Assembly (NCBI GenBank): GCA_002336725.1
Contig: DDEO01000099.1
Span: 1 to 17,156 of the forward strand
Length of the DNA: 17,156 bases
Source of the DNA: Bacteroidetes bacterium UBA1952
Lineage (GTDB): Bacteria > Bacteroidota > Bacteroidia > Chitinophagales > Chitinophagaceae
Direction: 5' to 3'
Below, piece after piece: positions 6,030-14,809 of this stretch. A program made the translations under genes and the position numbers. The notes under the pieces are model-generated. The model was not told the origin of the DNA and made no database searches. It worked only from the letters and a program-made list of their open reading frames with translations. How positions within the stretch are numbered: position 1 is the first letter of the stretch; every line of letters begins with the position of its first letter.

Positions 6030-8348
6030 TTAGAAAGGATAGCCAATTGCAAGGTTCAGCACCAGATTATCACGCCGGTAATCGGGGTTCGAAAAGTTGA
6101 AACCCGGCATAACATTGGCCGCATCCTGAGGCCGGTGAATCGGCGTAGCCACGTCGGCCCGAATGACCAGGAATGAGATGTCGAACCGCAGCCCGATGCC
6201 CGCGCCCACGGCCAACTGCGAGAGGAATTTAGACGTAAACTCGGCGCCGGGCCGCGTACTGTCCGGGCGCATGGCCCACACATTGCCCGCATCCACAAAC
6301 ACGGCACCTTTGACAATCGAATAAATCGGGAAGCGCAGTTCGGTGTTGGCCTCCAGCCGAATATCGCCCGGCTGATCGGCGCTGTATGTGATGCCTTTCA
6401 CCGTGTAAGTGGCACCGCCATAAGTGCCTGGCCCCACCGAACGCGCCCGGAACGCCCGCACGCTATTGACCCCGCCGCTGAAAAATTGTTTGATAAAAGG
6501 CAAATCCGGGCGGTTGCCATAGGCATAGCCCGCGCCGGCCAGCAGGCGGCTCACCAGCGTAATATCGCCGTCGGGCTTGCTGTTGTTTATCCGCCAGTAA
6601 TGCCGCCCTTCCAGCTCGCCGCGCACATACTGCGAGAACGGAATGTTGTAAATCTTTACCTCTTTATTTCCGGAAGAGGTGCCCGCCAGCAGGCCCAGCA
6701 GATTGCCGGCAGCGTCGGCATTGGCGTTAAAATAAAAATTGTGGCGCTTCCGGTTGGGGCTGGCGTTGGTGTTGAAATTGTAGTTGTAGATAGAGCCGAT
6801 GATGAGCTGACGGGTGATGCTGCGCTGCAAAACCGGGTTGACGGCCATCAGTTTCCGGAAAGAATCGGTGATGTGGGAGGAGTCCACCACGTTCACGTTC
6901 ACCACTGTCAGCCGGTGTTCTTTGCGGATTTCCGGTTTCCAGCTATAGCCATACTGGAGCGTAAAAGTGTTGAGCGCATACTGATCGGTGCGGTTAAAAC
7001 GCTCAAAGCCTACCGAAAAGCGGGTTTCCGGAACATAGTCGCCCAGGGTGTTGAGCCGGAACGGCGAGAGGATTCGCGGCACGGAAAGATCCACCTGCCC
7101 GCCGTAGCGAATCGTGGACGAGGTCTGCTGTCCGTAAATCTGATTTTCCAGGCCCAGAAAAGCGGTCGTCTTCAGCCGCTCGCCCCCCCGGAAAAGGTTA
7201 CGGTTCTGCCAGGAAACGGATAGCTGCGAGCCTTTGGAATTATCCGAACGCGTCAGGCCCAACACTTCGGCCTGGAGTGTTTTGCGTGGGAAAGGCGTGG
7301 CGTAATAATTCACGTCTAAGTAGTTGGACGGCGTGTCCACATCGGTAAATTCTGCTTTTACAAACTTAAAAACGCCGAGGTTCACCAGCCGGTTCAGCGA
7401 GCTGTTATGATCGCGGCGGTTGTAGAGGTCGCCGGAGTGAAACACGAGCGTTTTATTGAAAACCACATCCCGGAAACGGTGCTGCGGATCGGCAATGAAA
7501 TAGCCGTCTTTAGTGGGTTGCGCCGCCATATAGTCGCCCACCGTGTCGCCGCGCAGGCTTTCTTCGAGGTCAAAATTGGGATAGACATTGATATAGCGCA
7601 GCCGGAATTGATCCAGCGATCGCGGTGTGGCATCGTCCTTCACAATCATATTGAGGTCCACCTGATGATTGCCAACGGTGGTATCTACTTCTACGAGCAG
7701 CGCATCCGGACTGAAATAATAAAACCCGTTTTGTTTCAGGCGCTGATCCAGCCGGTCGCGCTCGGCTTTAATCACGTCCAGGTCATAAGGATTGCCCGGA
7801 CGCAGCAACTGAAAGCGGCTGGTAGCCCGCTGGATATTGGCCGACAACGAATCCGTTCCTTCGGGGTAATGCACCTCACGGATGTAGGATCGCTCGCCCG
7901 GCGTGGCGGTGTAAATAGCCGTCATGTAGCGGTTTTTGGCCGGTGTATCGGCGGTGCCGCTCACCTGCGCCCGGAAATATCCCCGGTTATACAGGCGGCT
8001 TTTCATCACCTCGCTGTTCTTCTCCAGATTCACCTGCGAGGCCAGCACCGGCGCTTCGCCATACTTGCGGCGCAGCCACGCGGCCACGCCTTTCTTCTTG
8101 GCCGTATCGCCGATGCTCCAAAAGAAAAGACCATAGCGGAAGCCCAGAAAATTGCTGTTGGGCTTGGGCCGCGCCAGGGCCTTCAGCTCTGAAGACATCG
8201 CCTTCTTCTCTTTCTTGGAAACGCCTTCCACGTTCACCTTTGCGCCCGTGTAAAGACGGTCGCCGGGTGCCAGCTTTTTGGCAGGATTACAGGCCGCAAG
8301 GCTCAACAGCACGACGCTCCCCAGGAGCAATCGGTATAGGTTCATCAT
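6030..8348 (-). CDS. tamL: TamL: Omp85/BamA-type outer-membrane lipoprotein
   Basis: Omp85 family protein of 772 residues with a lipoprotein signal (core LGSVVLLSL, lipobox LAAC, Cys20), the hallmark of the Bacteroidota TamL branch, which replaces the non-lipidated TamA of Proteobacteria. The N-terminal half (about 20-340) should hold POTRA domains; YFRAQVSG and FYYFSPDALLVEVDTTVG look like POTRA strands. From about 370 the sequence shows the alternating pattern of a 16-strand barrel, with the FFSGGVNSVRAFRARSVGPG segment (the conserved V-R-G/A-F-R loop motif) and a terminal strand ending in ...LAIGYPF, a C-terminal aromatic beta signal. The start (ATG at 8348 or 8345) is 9 bp past the tamB stop, so the two are clearly co-transcribed. 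TamL and TamB together are thought to link inner and outer membrane for lipid transfer or protein insertion. No damage seen. Confidence 0.92.
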   Translation of the reverse strand: MMNLYRLLLGSVVLLSLAACNPAKKLAPGDRLYTGAKVNVEGVSKKEKKAMSSELKALARPKPNSNFLGFRYGLFFWSIGDTAKKKGVAAWLRRKYGEAPVLASQVNLEKNSEVMKSRLYNRGYFRAQVSGTADTPAKNRYMTAIYTATPGERSYIREVHYPEGTDSLSANIQRATSRFQLLRPGNPYDLDVIKAERDRLDQRLKQNGFYYFSPDALLVEVDTTVGNHQVDLNMIVKDDATPRSLDQFRLRYINVYPNFDLEESLRGDTVGDYMAAQPTKDGYFIADPQHRFRDVVFNKTLVFHSGDLYNRRDHNSSLNRLVNLGVFKFVKAEFTDVDTPSNYLDVNYYATPFPRKTLQAEVLGLTRSDNSKGSQLSVSWQNRNLFRGGERLKTTAFLGLENQIYGQQTSSTIRYGGQVDLSVPRILSPFRLNTLGDYVPETRFSVGFERFNRTDQYALNTFTLQYGYSWKPEIRKEHRLTVVNVNVVDSSHITDSFRKLMAVNPVLQRSITRQLIIGSIYNYNFNTNASPNRKRHNFYFNANADAAGNLLGLLAGTSSGNKEVKIYNIPFSQYVRGELEGRHYWRINNSKPDGDITLVSRLLAGAGYAYGNRPDLPFIKQFFSGGVNSVRAFRARSVGPGTYGGATYTVKGITYSADQPGDIRLEANTELRFPIYSIVKGAVFVDAGNVWAMRPDSTRPGAEFTSKFLSQLAVGAGIGLRFDISFLVIRADVATPIHRPQDAANVMPGFNFSNPDYRRDNLVLNLAIGYPF
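6852..6861. repeat. TTTCCGGAAA palindrome inside tamL
   Basis: Exact copy of the 10-bp palindrome, read on the minus strand as FRK within SFRKLM. Confidence 0.85.
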
Positions 8349-8357
8349 GAGTTTCTT

Positions 8358-11300
8358 TTATTGAATGCTATCTCGCGCCGCTGCCCTTCTTTGCTGCCGG
8401 ATGCGGCGGGCCTTATCGGCGCTCTGAAAGATTTCCCGGAAACGGTCGTAGCTAATGCTCGCGCCCACGCCCGCACCAGTCTCTATTACCTGCCCGGCAA
8501 CTACATCGGTATATTGGTTGCGCCGATAGGTACGCAGTTGATAACGGCCATCTTTGGTGAGCAGATATTCTATCGAAATATCGGAAGCAATCTGGTTGGC
8601 CGACTGGTTCGATTGTTTAGGTCCTTCTACCTCAAAGTTGGACCCCACATTCACCCGCAGCCGGTCGTTGAGCAGCCGCTTGGAAAGGCCCACGGTTACG
8701 TCGGTGCGCTGGGCCGCTGTTCCGGTAGAATAATCCTGCCGGGAATTAATGCCCACGTTTACGTCCACGCCCTTAATCAGGCTGCCGGCCAGCCGGTTGA
8801 TCTGGTCGGTGAGCAGGCGGCTGGCGCTCTGCCGCACGTATTGCTCGGCAAAATTACCGTCGTCGCCATAGTCTTTGAGCGGCGTTTCGCTCACGAAGCG
8901 GTTGAGCAGCAACAAGGCAAATACCTGCTTGTTGAGTTCGCTTTCATTGCTGCGCAGTTGGTCGAGGCGGGCCTTCACCACGTCCCATTGTGTGCCGCTG
9001 CGGGCGGGTAGTTGAATATCAAAACTTATAACCGGTTTCATCAGTTCGCCGGTCATTTTCAGGAGTACTTCAAAAGGCAGTTTCTGCTTGTAGCGGTTCA
9101 GCTCTGTTTGGGCCGCGCCGGCCAGTTGGTCCACCACGAGGTCAATAGGAGATGTATTGGCCGTATAAGTGGCCGTGATGTCAATATTGGCATCGGTCGG
9201 GTCGCCCGTCCAGGTGATGGTGCTGCCCGGCTGAATGCCAAATTGCCGACGCAGGAAGTTGAGTGTCAGCAGATATGAGCCTTGTTGCAACTGATAGGCA
9301 CCGGTGAGGCTTATTTTTCCGCTCCGATCCATGCCCACGCCCAGGTTGGAAACGCCGCGCACGGTGAGCGCATCGCCGTTGCGCTCGTCAATCACGACGG
9401 TAAACTGCGCCATGCTGTCCGTCTGGAGCGCGAGGTCGGCATACACGCCGTTCACCTTGCTTCGGGCCGTCAGGGTGTCCAATTCCTGATTGATGATGTG
9501 GGAATGTTCGTGGTCGTGTTTGCCCACAAACTTTACCACGCCCACACCGGCATCAACTTCGGGGTTGCTGCTCGGCAGCAGGATTTTAAAATCGGTGCCT
9601 TTATTGATGCGGATATTTCCGGAAATATCGGGGGCCGTCAGCGATCCGCTGATGCGGGTATCTGCCGACATATTCAGCCGGCCATAAAAAAGCTGGTCGC
9701 TGCCGGGGCGGCGACCGGCATTGACGGCCAGGAAACTATCCGCCGTTACGCGCAGGCCAAACCGGTATTTCCGGAAATCGGAAGTCAGAATCTGCCCGTC
9801 GATAACGGCTTCTTTACCCGCCGAATCGAGCAGTGTGAAATGGTCGAAGCGCACACCCTTCGGCGTTACGAAAATATTATCGGACGGGATAGAAAACCGG
9901 GTTCCCAGCATGGCCGGTGTAAAGTAGGCGCTGTCGAAGTGCAGCGATCCGTTTACGTTCGGGTTATCAAAAGTGCCTACCACGTCAATATTGCCTTTCA
10001 GCGAGCCACCGCCCTCCGACACCTGCCCGGCGGTGAAGGCCGGTAGCTTTTGCAGGTTCAGGTTGCCGATGTTCAGGTTCATGTCCACCTTCTGCCCGGC
10101 CAGGAAATACACGCCGTTCAGGGTCATATCGTTGCCATAACCATTGAGCGCGACGTTGGCCGAAATGGCCTCTTCGCCCGAGTTATCGGCCTGCACCAGC
10201 ACGGTTCCAACCGTGTCGCTGTTATACGAAAGGCTGTCAATGCGCAGGTCGGAGCTGAAATAAGGTGTTTTTTCGCCCATGATGCCCCGCACTTCGGCAT
10301 AGCCATTCACGCGTCCTTCGAGGTTGAGCGAGTCCTGGCCTACAAAATCGGTGAGTGTACTGATGCGAAAATCCCGGAAACGCAGCTCTATCGGCGCATC
10401 GGGTTGCAGTTGGGTGCTATACGCGCCAAAGCTTTGCCCGTTGTGGGTAAAAGAAAAATCTTTGGCTATCAACCCCGCTTTAGAATATTCTATATAGTTG
10501 GAATCCGGCACATTCCAGGCCTGATAGTTCAGCAACACGCTGTCCTGCACCAGCGAAAGCCGGAATCCATCCTGCGGCGTAGGCTGTACGTTACCGCCCA
10601 GCACATAGCGCGGCACATCGGCAGCGTCGCGGTTGTTGAGTTTAAAATCCACAATATTATTCGCGACAGCGCCGGCCAGCGAGGTCTGATAGATGTGCAT
10701 GGCCGATGTATGAACCCCGTTTAGATGCAAGGCATAGCGCAGCGCCGCCGTGTCTTTGGTATTAGCCGTGAGCGAAAGTGAATCCACGCGGTTTTGATCG
10801 TAATAAATGCGCGGCGACTGCACCCGTGCATCGAGCAACGACTGCGCGGAGTTGAATGCCGTATAAATATCAATCGGTTGGGAACCCTTCATCTGCGGCA
10901 CAAATCCGAAGAGCAACGGCGATGGCAATACGCTGGCCGTCAGCACAAAATCCTGCTGCCGGGCAACGACGGTAGGCTTGTAACCCGGCAGTTGGTAATA
11001 TCGATTCACCAGGTTCATCAACGCCGGGGCAACCTGCGTGAGCGCAAAATTTCCGTAAGCCTTTGCCACCAGTGCTTCCGATTCGATGCGCACCATATAG
11101 CCCGAATCCGGCGTTTGCAGCGCGGTTACGCCAATGGTATCTGTATCAAACTTCTGGCCGTTGATGTTGAAAGAGGTATTCCGCACCGCTACCGTTCCAA
11201 TCGGGTTATCGGCATCGATTTTAGGAAAATCGGCCAGCACCTGCCCTTCAATGCGGAAGGGCGTGGTGGTGAAGTGCAGGGCCTGCAAATCCAGCGTCGT

Positions 11301-13406
11301 CAGGTTGATTTTTCCGGTCAGCGTCGGCGATTTCTCGCGCAGGTCAGCGGCTACGTCAAAGGTGGTGGCCACGTTCGGGTCGCGGGAAACGCCCTGTGCG
11401 TGAACGATACCGCCCTGCATATTTCCGGAAACATCTATCCCCTGATAGTTATAGCCATTGTAAAAAGCGCTATACACCTGCGCCTTAAAGTTGGCCACGC
11501 CCGTTTTGGGGTCGAAGCCGCGCCCCGTGGCCTGCACACGGGCGCTCACCCGGCCCAGGGTTTTTTCCTGTTTGATGATATAGCCTGCGTCGAATCCTTT
11601 GGTTGTGGCATCCACCAGATAGCCGCCGTCGCCGTAGTTGCGCATTGCCAGCGTGCCGCGCACATCGCCCCGGTTGGTAGCGAGCGCAAAATTGGAGCGG
11701 AAGTTGGTGAGCGGCCCGGTAAAATTGCCGGTCAGCGTCATTTTTTCCGGAATCCGGACATCGGGCGGCAGCGTGTTGGGCGGCAGAAAGGCATTGAAAT
11801 CGGTGTTGGTGGTGCGCAGTTGCGCAATATTCAGGTTAAAGACGGCACGGTCGGCATCGGGCAGCCCTTTGATGGTTCCGGAAAGGCGCACCCGCGTATC
11901 CTGCAAACCGGCGAGGTCGAGCGCGTTGATGCGCAAATCGCTCAGGCGGCCCGCCAGGTCGAGGTCGTTGATGGCATAGATGCCATGCGGCGCTTTCTGA
12001 AACGGCGGCACGGTGCGCAGTTGCGGCGCAAAGGTCAGCACATCGTCGGTAGCGAGTGTGGAGTTGCGCAAATGGGCTACCAGCAGCATCACGCCGGGAT
12101 TGCGGGAAAGTGCGTCCAGCGAAGGCCAGCCCACGAGGATGCGGTCGCGCAGCAGGGTTTTGTCGGTCTCTAAATACAGGTCGTTGAGCACCACGCCCGA
12201 GTCGTTATAAACAAAATTGGTGCGCAGGTCGCGGAGGCGGAAGCGGCTGTTTTGCTCAGCCATCTCCATGCGGTCCACATTGCCCTCAAAGCGCGAAGGC
12301 GTGAAGGCCAGATTTTCGCCGTCGAGCAGCAGGTTTTTTACGTCGAGGTGGGCATAATCCATGCCGTAGGGTGCGCGGCGCTGGGCATCGTTGTCAAACT
12401 TCAGGTTTACGTTCGTCAGGCCGAGGTTGCCAATCAGGAATTTCCAGGGATTATCCGCCTGTGCCGCTACGGCTTTTCCGGTTTCCTGGGCCACCATTTG
12501 GGCCTGCGGCGTGGGGCCGAAGCGAATGACGGCCTGCGTGTTGCTCAGGTTCAGCTTATCAAGCGCCACGTAGAGGCTGCCGAGGTCGAGCGAGTCCACG
12601 CGTGCGCCAAAAGCGCCGAGTTGCACACGGGCTTTCAGGTCCTGAAGCGTGTTTTCATAGTCGAAATCTATCGCCTTCAGGTTCAGGTCTTTGAGCCGGA
12701 GGGCAAGTTGAATCGGCTGATTGCTTTCGGCCTCGTGTGTCGCCATGCTCTTGGGCGCATCAATAAGCGGTTTGTATTGCTTTATAGCGATGCGGGTGTT
12801 TTCCAGTCCGATTTGCGGGGCGGCAAAGCGCAGGCGGTCGGGGTCAAATTCCCGGAAACGAGTGTTGAATTTCCCTACCGAGGCATAGAGGTTCATCCCC
12901 GCCTCATCATCTACAAACGAAACCACCACGCGCCGCAGCGAGAGTTTGTCCACGTCAAAACGCATGGCACCGCTCGTGTCGGTTTTGGTTTTGGAGGGGC
13001 TGGAAAAAGCATCCACGATGTATTGATAGTTAAATACCGTATCGGGTGCGTTGCGGTAGATATGGGCGCGGATGCCTTCAAACTCCAGCGACTTGACAAC
13101 GACGGTGCTTTGGAGCAGTTTCAGCAGGTTTACGTCTGCGGCAATGCGCTCGCCATAGAGCAGCGTATCCTTTTTCTGATCTTCAAAATAGATACCTTCG
13201 AGATTTATCTTCTTCGGAAAACTAATGGAAAGGCGTGCCACCCGGACGGGTGTTCCGATTTTCTTTTCCAGATAAGCAACGGCCTTGTCTTTCAGATAAT
13301 TCTGCACCGCCGGAATCTGCAACAGCAGAAATACCAGCAGCAGCAGGGCCACCAGACTTCCGGCAATCCAGGCTAAAACTTTAAGTATCTTACGAATAAT
13401 ATGCAA
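8358..13406 (-). CDS. tamB: Translocation and assembly module protein TamB
   Basis: Very large AsmA-like/TamB protein of 1682 residues. One N-terminal signal-anchor helix (about residues 8-30) holds it in the inner membrane. A long periplasmic repeat of short beta strands follows, which in TamB and its relatives folds into a hydrophobic groove. The C-terminal TamB domain (DUF490, about residues 1200-1620) is well conserved, with TGAYQLQQGSYLLTLNFLRR, the LLLNRFVSE segment and VNVGINSRQDYSTG. The protein works with the outer-membrane partner TamL, encoded 9 bp downstream. The start appears to be TTG at 13406: an in-frame stop lies five codons upstream, no ATG occurs before the anchor helix, and an AAAAAGG purine run sits just before it. 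Three exact TTTCCGGAAA copies lie inside, two read as SGN and one as FRK. Length and domain order look intact. Confidence 0.93.
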   Translation of the reverse strand: MHIIRKILKVLAWIAGSLVALLLLVFLLLQIPAVQNYLKDKAVAYLEKKIGTPVRVARLSISFPKKINLEGIYFEDQKKDTLLYGERIAADVNLLKLLQSTVVVKSLEFEGIRAHIYRNAPDTVFNYQYIVDAFSSPSKTKTDTSGAMRFDVDKLSLRRVVVSFVDDEAGMNLYASVGKFNTRFREFDPDRLRFAAPQIGLENTRIAIKQYKPLIDAPKSMATHEAESNQPIQLALRLKDLNLKAIDFDYENTLQDLKARVQLGAFGARVDSLDLGSLYVALDKLNLSNTQAVIRFGPTPQAQMVAQETGKAVAAQADNPWKFLIGNLGLTNVNLKFDNDAQRRAPYGMDYAHLDVKNLLLDGENLAFTPSRFEGNVDRMEMAEQNSRFRLRDLRTNFVYNDSGVVLNDLYLETDKTLLRDRILVGWPSLDALSRNPGVMLLVAHLRNSTLATDDVLTFAPQLRTVPPFQKAPHGIYAINDLDLAGRLSDLRINALDLAGLQDTRVRLSGTIKGLPDADRAVFNLNIAQLRTTNTDFNAFLPPNTLPPDVRIPEKMTLTGNFTGPLTNFRSNFALATNRGDVRGTLAMRNYGDGGYLVDATTKGFDAGYIIKQEKTLGRVSARVQATGRGFDPKTGVANFKAQVYSAFYNGYNYQGIDVSGNMQGGIVHAQGVSRDPNVATTFDVAADLREKSPTLTGKINLTTLDLQALHFTTTPFRIEGQVLADFPKIDADNPIGTVAVRNTSFNINGQKFDTDTIGVTALQTPDSGYMVRIESEALVAKAYGNFALTQVAPALMNLVNRYYQLPGYKPTVVARQQDFVLTASVLPSPLLFGFVPQMKGSQPIDIYTAFNSAQSLLDARVQSPRIYYDQNRVDSLSLTANTKDTAALRYALHLNGVHTSAMHIYQTSLAGAVANNIVDFKLNNRDAADVPRYVLGGNVQPTPQDGFRLSLVQDSVLLNYQAWNVPDSNYIEYSKAGLIAKDFSFTHNGQSFGAYSTQLQPDAPIELRFRDFRISTLTDFVGQDSLNLEGRVNGYAEVRGIMGEKTPYFSSDLRIDSLSYNSDTVGTVLVQADNSGEEAISANVALNGYGNDMTLNGVYFLAGQKVDMNLNIGNLNLQKLPAFTAGQVSEGGGSLKGNIDVVGTFDNPNVNGSLHFDSAYFTPAMLGTRFSIPSDNIFVTPKGVRFDHFTLLDSAGKEAVIDGQILTSDFRKYRFGLRVTADSFLAVNAGRRPGSDQLFYGRLNMSADTRISGSLTAPDISGNIRINKGTDFKILLPSSNPEVDAGVGVVKFVGKHDHEHSHIINQELDTLTARSKVNGVYADLALQTDSMAQFTVVIDERNGDALTVRGVSNLGVGMDRSGKISLTGAYQLQQGSYLLTLNFLRRQFGIQPGSTITWTGDPTDANIDITATYTANTSPIDLVVDQLAGAAQTELNRYKQKLPFEVLLKMTGELMKPVISFDIQLPARSGTQWDVVKARLDQLRSNESELNKQVFALLLLNRFVSETPLKDYGDDGNFAEQYVRQSASRLLTDQINRLAGSLIKGVDVNVGINSRQDYSTGTAAQRTDVTVGLSKRLLNDRLRVNVGSNFEVEGPKQSNQSANQIASDISIEYLLTKDGRYQLRTYRRNQYTDVVAGQVIETGAGVGASISYDRFREIFQSADKARRIRQQRRAAARDSIQ
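9616..9625. repeat. TTTCCGGAAA palindrome inside tamB (first)
   Basis: Exact copy with flanks extending the symmetry to ATATTTCCGGAAATAT. It is read on the minus strand as ISGNI. Confidence 0.85.
9768..9777. repeat. TTTCCGGAAA palindrome inside tamB (second)
   Basis: Exact copy, read on the minus strand as FRK within SDFRKYR. It is only 152 bp from the previous copy but in a different reading frame. Confidence 0.85.
11422..11431. repeat. TTTCCGGAAA palindrome inside tamB (third)
   Basis: Exact copy, read on the minus strand as SGN within VSGNMQ. Confidence 0.85.
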
Positions 13407-13455
13407 GGGATTACCTTTTTAAGAATGAAGGATATACAGCACACGGCCCGAAAAA

Positions 13456-13471
13456 CTGCTTTTAAAAGCAG
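13456..13471 (-). promoter_or_regulatory. Perfect 16-bp palindrome with T-run in the tamB leader
   Basis: CTGCTTTTAAAAGCAG is perfectly self-complementary and on the minus strand is followed at once by TTTTT. It lies 50 bp upstream of the tamB start. As RNA it could form a short hairpin plus U-run, like an attenuator. As DNA it could be a dimeric operator. The sequence does not decide between these. Confidence 0.45.
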
Positions 13472-13492
13472 GCAAAAGGCGGCTTTTTTATA

Positions 13493-13528
13493 AAAACAAT
13501 GCCCACACCTTTGGGCTGGCATTGTTTT
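13493..13528. terminator. Terminator-like inverted repeat between divergent genes
   Basis: AAAACAATGCC (13493-13503) is exactly complementary to GGCATTGTTTT (13518-13528), with a 14-nt loop. Both strands therefore end in a T-run after the stem, as in a bidirectional rho-independent terminator. It sits between the divergent tamB and L,D-transpeptidase genes, 39 bp upstream of the latter, where a terminator has no gene to end. It may be a leader attenuator, an insulator between the two promoters, or a relic of a lost gene. Confidence 0.5.
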
Positions 13529-13567
13529 GGCAAAGGTCGGATGTTTTCGTTTTATTCTTTTTCGCTC

Positions 13568-14527
13568 ATGAAATACTCTGGGTTTCTCCCTTCCATCGCG
13601 CTCCTGGGCGTTTTTGCCTGCAACGGCACTGCCGACCGCACCGCGACCACCGATTCTACGCACACGACCCTTACGGGAACCACCGCACCCGACACCACGC
13701 GGGCCGTCCAAACGCCGGCTGCCAAAGAACCGAACGCTCCGCAATCGGGTATCGCCCCGGCCACGGACATTACTTATTCTTATTTCCGGTTTAAAGACAG
13801 CGGCAAGGCCCGGATGCGCGATTATACGCCGGAGCAGAAAAAGATTATCTATACCCTCAACCGCGCCGACGGCGGCCACCTCGCCAGCGTGGACACGGTG
13901 ATTTTTCCCAATAAATTTCCTGCTGACGTGCGCGAGATAAGTCCTTTTCCGCAAGAGATTCCGGCGCTGCGCGAGGTAAAGAAAATGGTCCTCTTCTCCT
14001 ACCCTATTCAGGCTTTTGCGGCCTACGAAAACGGCGTGCTCACCAAATGGGGGCCGTCGAGCATGGGTCGCAAAACCAAGCAAACGCCAGAAGGATTGTA
14101 CTTCGCCAACTGGAAGGCCAAAGAAACCACCAGCACGGTGGACGATGCCTGGAAGCTGAAATGGAATTTTAATATCCAGAACAAAGAAGGCATTGGCTGG
14201 CACCAGTATGCGTTGCCCGGCTACCCGGCCTCGCACTCTTGCCTGCGCCTGCTGGAAACCGACGCGCAATGGCTCTACGACTGGGCCGATATGTGGGTGC
14301 TTCAGAAAGACCAACTGGCCGCACAGGGCACGCCCACGCTGGTGTTTGGACAATATCCGTGGGGCGGTCGCCGCCCCTGGCGCAATCTGCTCGACAACCC
14401 GCACGCCAACGATATCCCGGTTTCAGAAATTGAGGCGCTCGTGCAGCCGCATCTGCAGAATATTCTGGAAAAGCAGCAGCAGCGGGAAGGCGTGGCAGGG
14501 CCGGCGGCGGATAAACAGGCCCTTTGA
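13568..14527 (+). CDS. L,D-transpeptidase lipoprotein (YkuD domain)
   Basis: Lipoprotein of 319 residues. The start at 13568 is chosen because it gives a clean signal (MKYSGFLPSIALLGVFAC, lipid Cys18); the frame is open 23 codons further upstream without benefit. Residues 19-65 are a Thr/Ala/Pro-rich linker, typical of envelope lipoproteins. The YkuD catalytic domain spans about 135-260. It includes TPEGLYF, a conserved His in GWHQY (His212) and the catalytic segment PASHSCLRL (His223, Cys225, Arg227). The usual SHGC is here SHSC. The family forms 3-3 cross-links in peptidoglycan or attaches proteins to it, acting in the periplasm. The gene is divergent from tamB and followed by a 282-bp repeat-rich spacer, so it is probably monocistronic. 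The exact reaction (cross-linking, anchoring or carboxypeptidase) cannot be told from sequence. Confidence 0.88.
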   Translation: MKYSGFLPSIALLGVFACNGTADRTATTDSTHTTLTGTTAPDTTRAVQTPAAKEPNAPQSGIAPATDITYSYFRFKDSGKARMRDYTPEQKKIIYTLNRADGGHLASVDTVIFPNKFPADVREISPFPQEIPALREVKKMVLFSYPIQAFAAYENGVLTKWGPSSMGRKTKQTPEGLYFANWKAKETTSTVDDAWKLKWNFNIQNKEGIGWHQYALPGYPASHSCLRLLETDAQWLYDWADMWVLQKDQLAAQGTPTLVFGQYPWGGRRPWRNLLDNPHANDIPVSEIEALVQPHLQNILEKQQQREGVAGPAADKQAL

Positions 14528-14629
14528 GTAACCTGATAAAAGAAGCCTTCGGCGGATTTATGGCGCAGGCTGTGTTCGTTCAGCGCCCCGCAAAACGCGC
14601 GGGTTCGTCGGGTTATGGTGTTCGTTCGG

Positions 14630-14646
14630 CGAAAGCTGCGCTTTCG
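14630..14646. repeat. REP-like hairpin with CTGCG loop (first)
   Basis: CGAAAG CTGCG CTTTCG: a perfect 6-bp stem around the pentanucleotide CTGCG. The same loop, with a different stem, recurs at 14659-14673 and 16937-16949. Confidence 0.65.
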
Positions 14647-14658
14647 TCGGGTTATGGC

Positions 14659-14673
14659 GCAGGCTGCGCCTGC
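14659..14673. repeat. REP-like hairpin with CTGCG loop (second)
   Basis: GCAGG CTGCG CCTGC: a perfect 5-bp stem around the same CTGCG loop, 12 bp after the first hairpin. The stems differ in sequence while the loop is identical. Confidence 0.65.
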
Positions 14674-14785
14674 TTTAAAATACAGGCGCGGTCCGCAGGA
14701 GAGAACGACATAGGCGAAGCCCATGCCGAACAGAACGCAGGACAGAACGCTCCAGCACCAAACGGCTGGTGCAGATTTTAAAATC

Positions 14786-14795
14786 TTTCCGGAAA
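14786..14795. repeat. TTTCCGGAAA palindrome before the lipoprotein gene
   Basis: Exact copy of the 10-bp palindrome in the spacer, ending 14 bp before the ATG at 14810 and so close to the ribosome-binding position. With the pairs at 949-968 and 3599-3617 it is among the copies outside coding sequence. Confidence 0.85.
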
Positions 14796-14809
14796 GCATT
14801 CCCTTGTTT

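Larger units (their letters stand above)
14558..14673. repeat. Cluster of short direct repeats in the ldt downstream spacer
   Basis: TTATGGCGCAGGCTG occurs at 14558-14572 and 14652-14666. TTCGTCGGGTTATGG occurs at 14604-14618 and 14643-14657. GTGTTCGTTC occurs at 14572-14581 and 14618-14627. The copies interleave, as if one unit of about 40-90 bp had been duplicated and rearranged. CCCGC (14587-14591) also pairs with GCGGG (14599-14603). The spacer 14528-14809 has no convincing gene. The cluster looks like a REP/BIME-type element and may act as the transcript end of the transpeptidase gene. Confidence 0.65.

Noticed and set aside
10794..12173. Plus-strand open frame of 459 codons opposite tamB, with similar long frames at 9282-10046 and 12252-13376
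   Set aside because: All are antisense to tamB in the same relative frame and their translations are Arg/His/Gly/Val-rich without family features, as expected for mirrors of a GC-biased gene.
13373..14404. Minus-strand open frame of 343 codons
   Set aside because: It is antisense to the L,D-transpeptidase, which has a lipoprotein signal and a catalytic motif. The minus-strand translation has neither.
14524..14781. Plus-strand open frame of 85 codons in the spacer after the L,D-transpeptidase
   Set aside because: It consists of the translated direct repeats and hairpins and has no recognisable feature.
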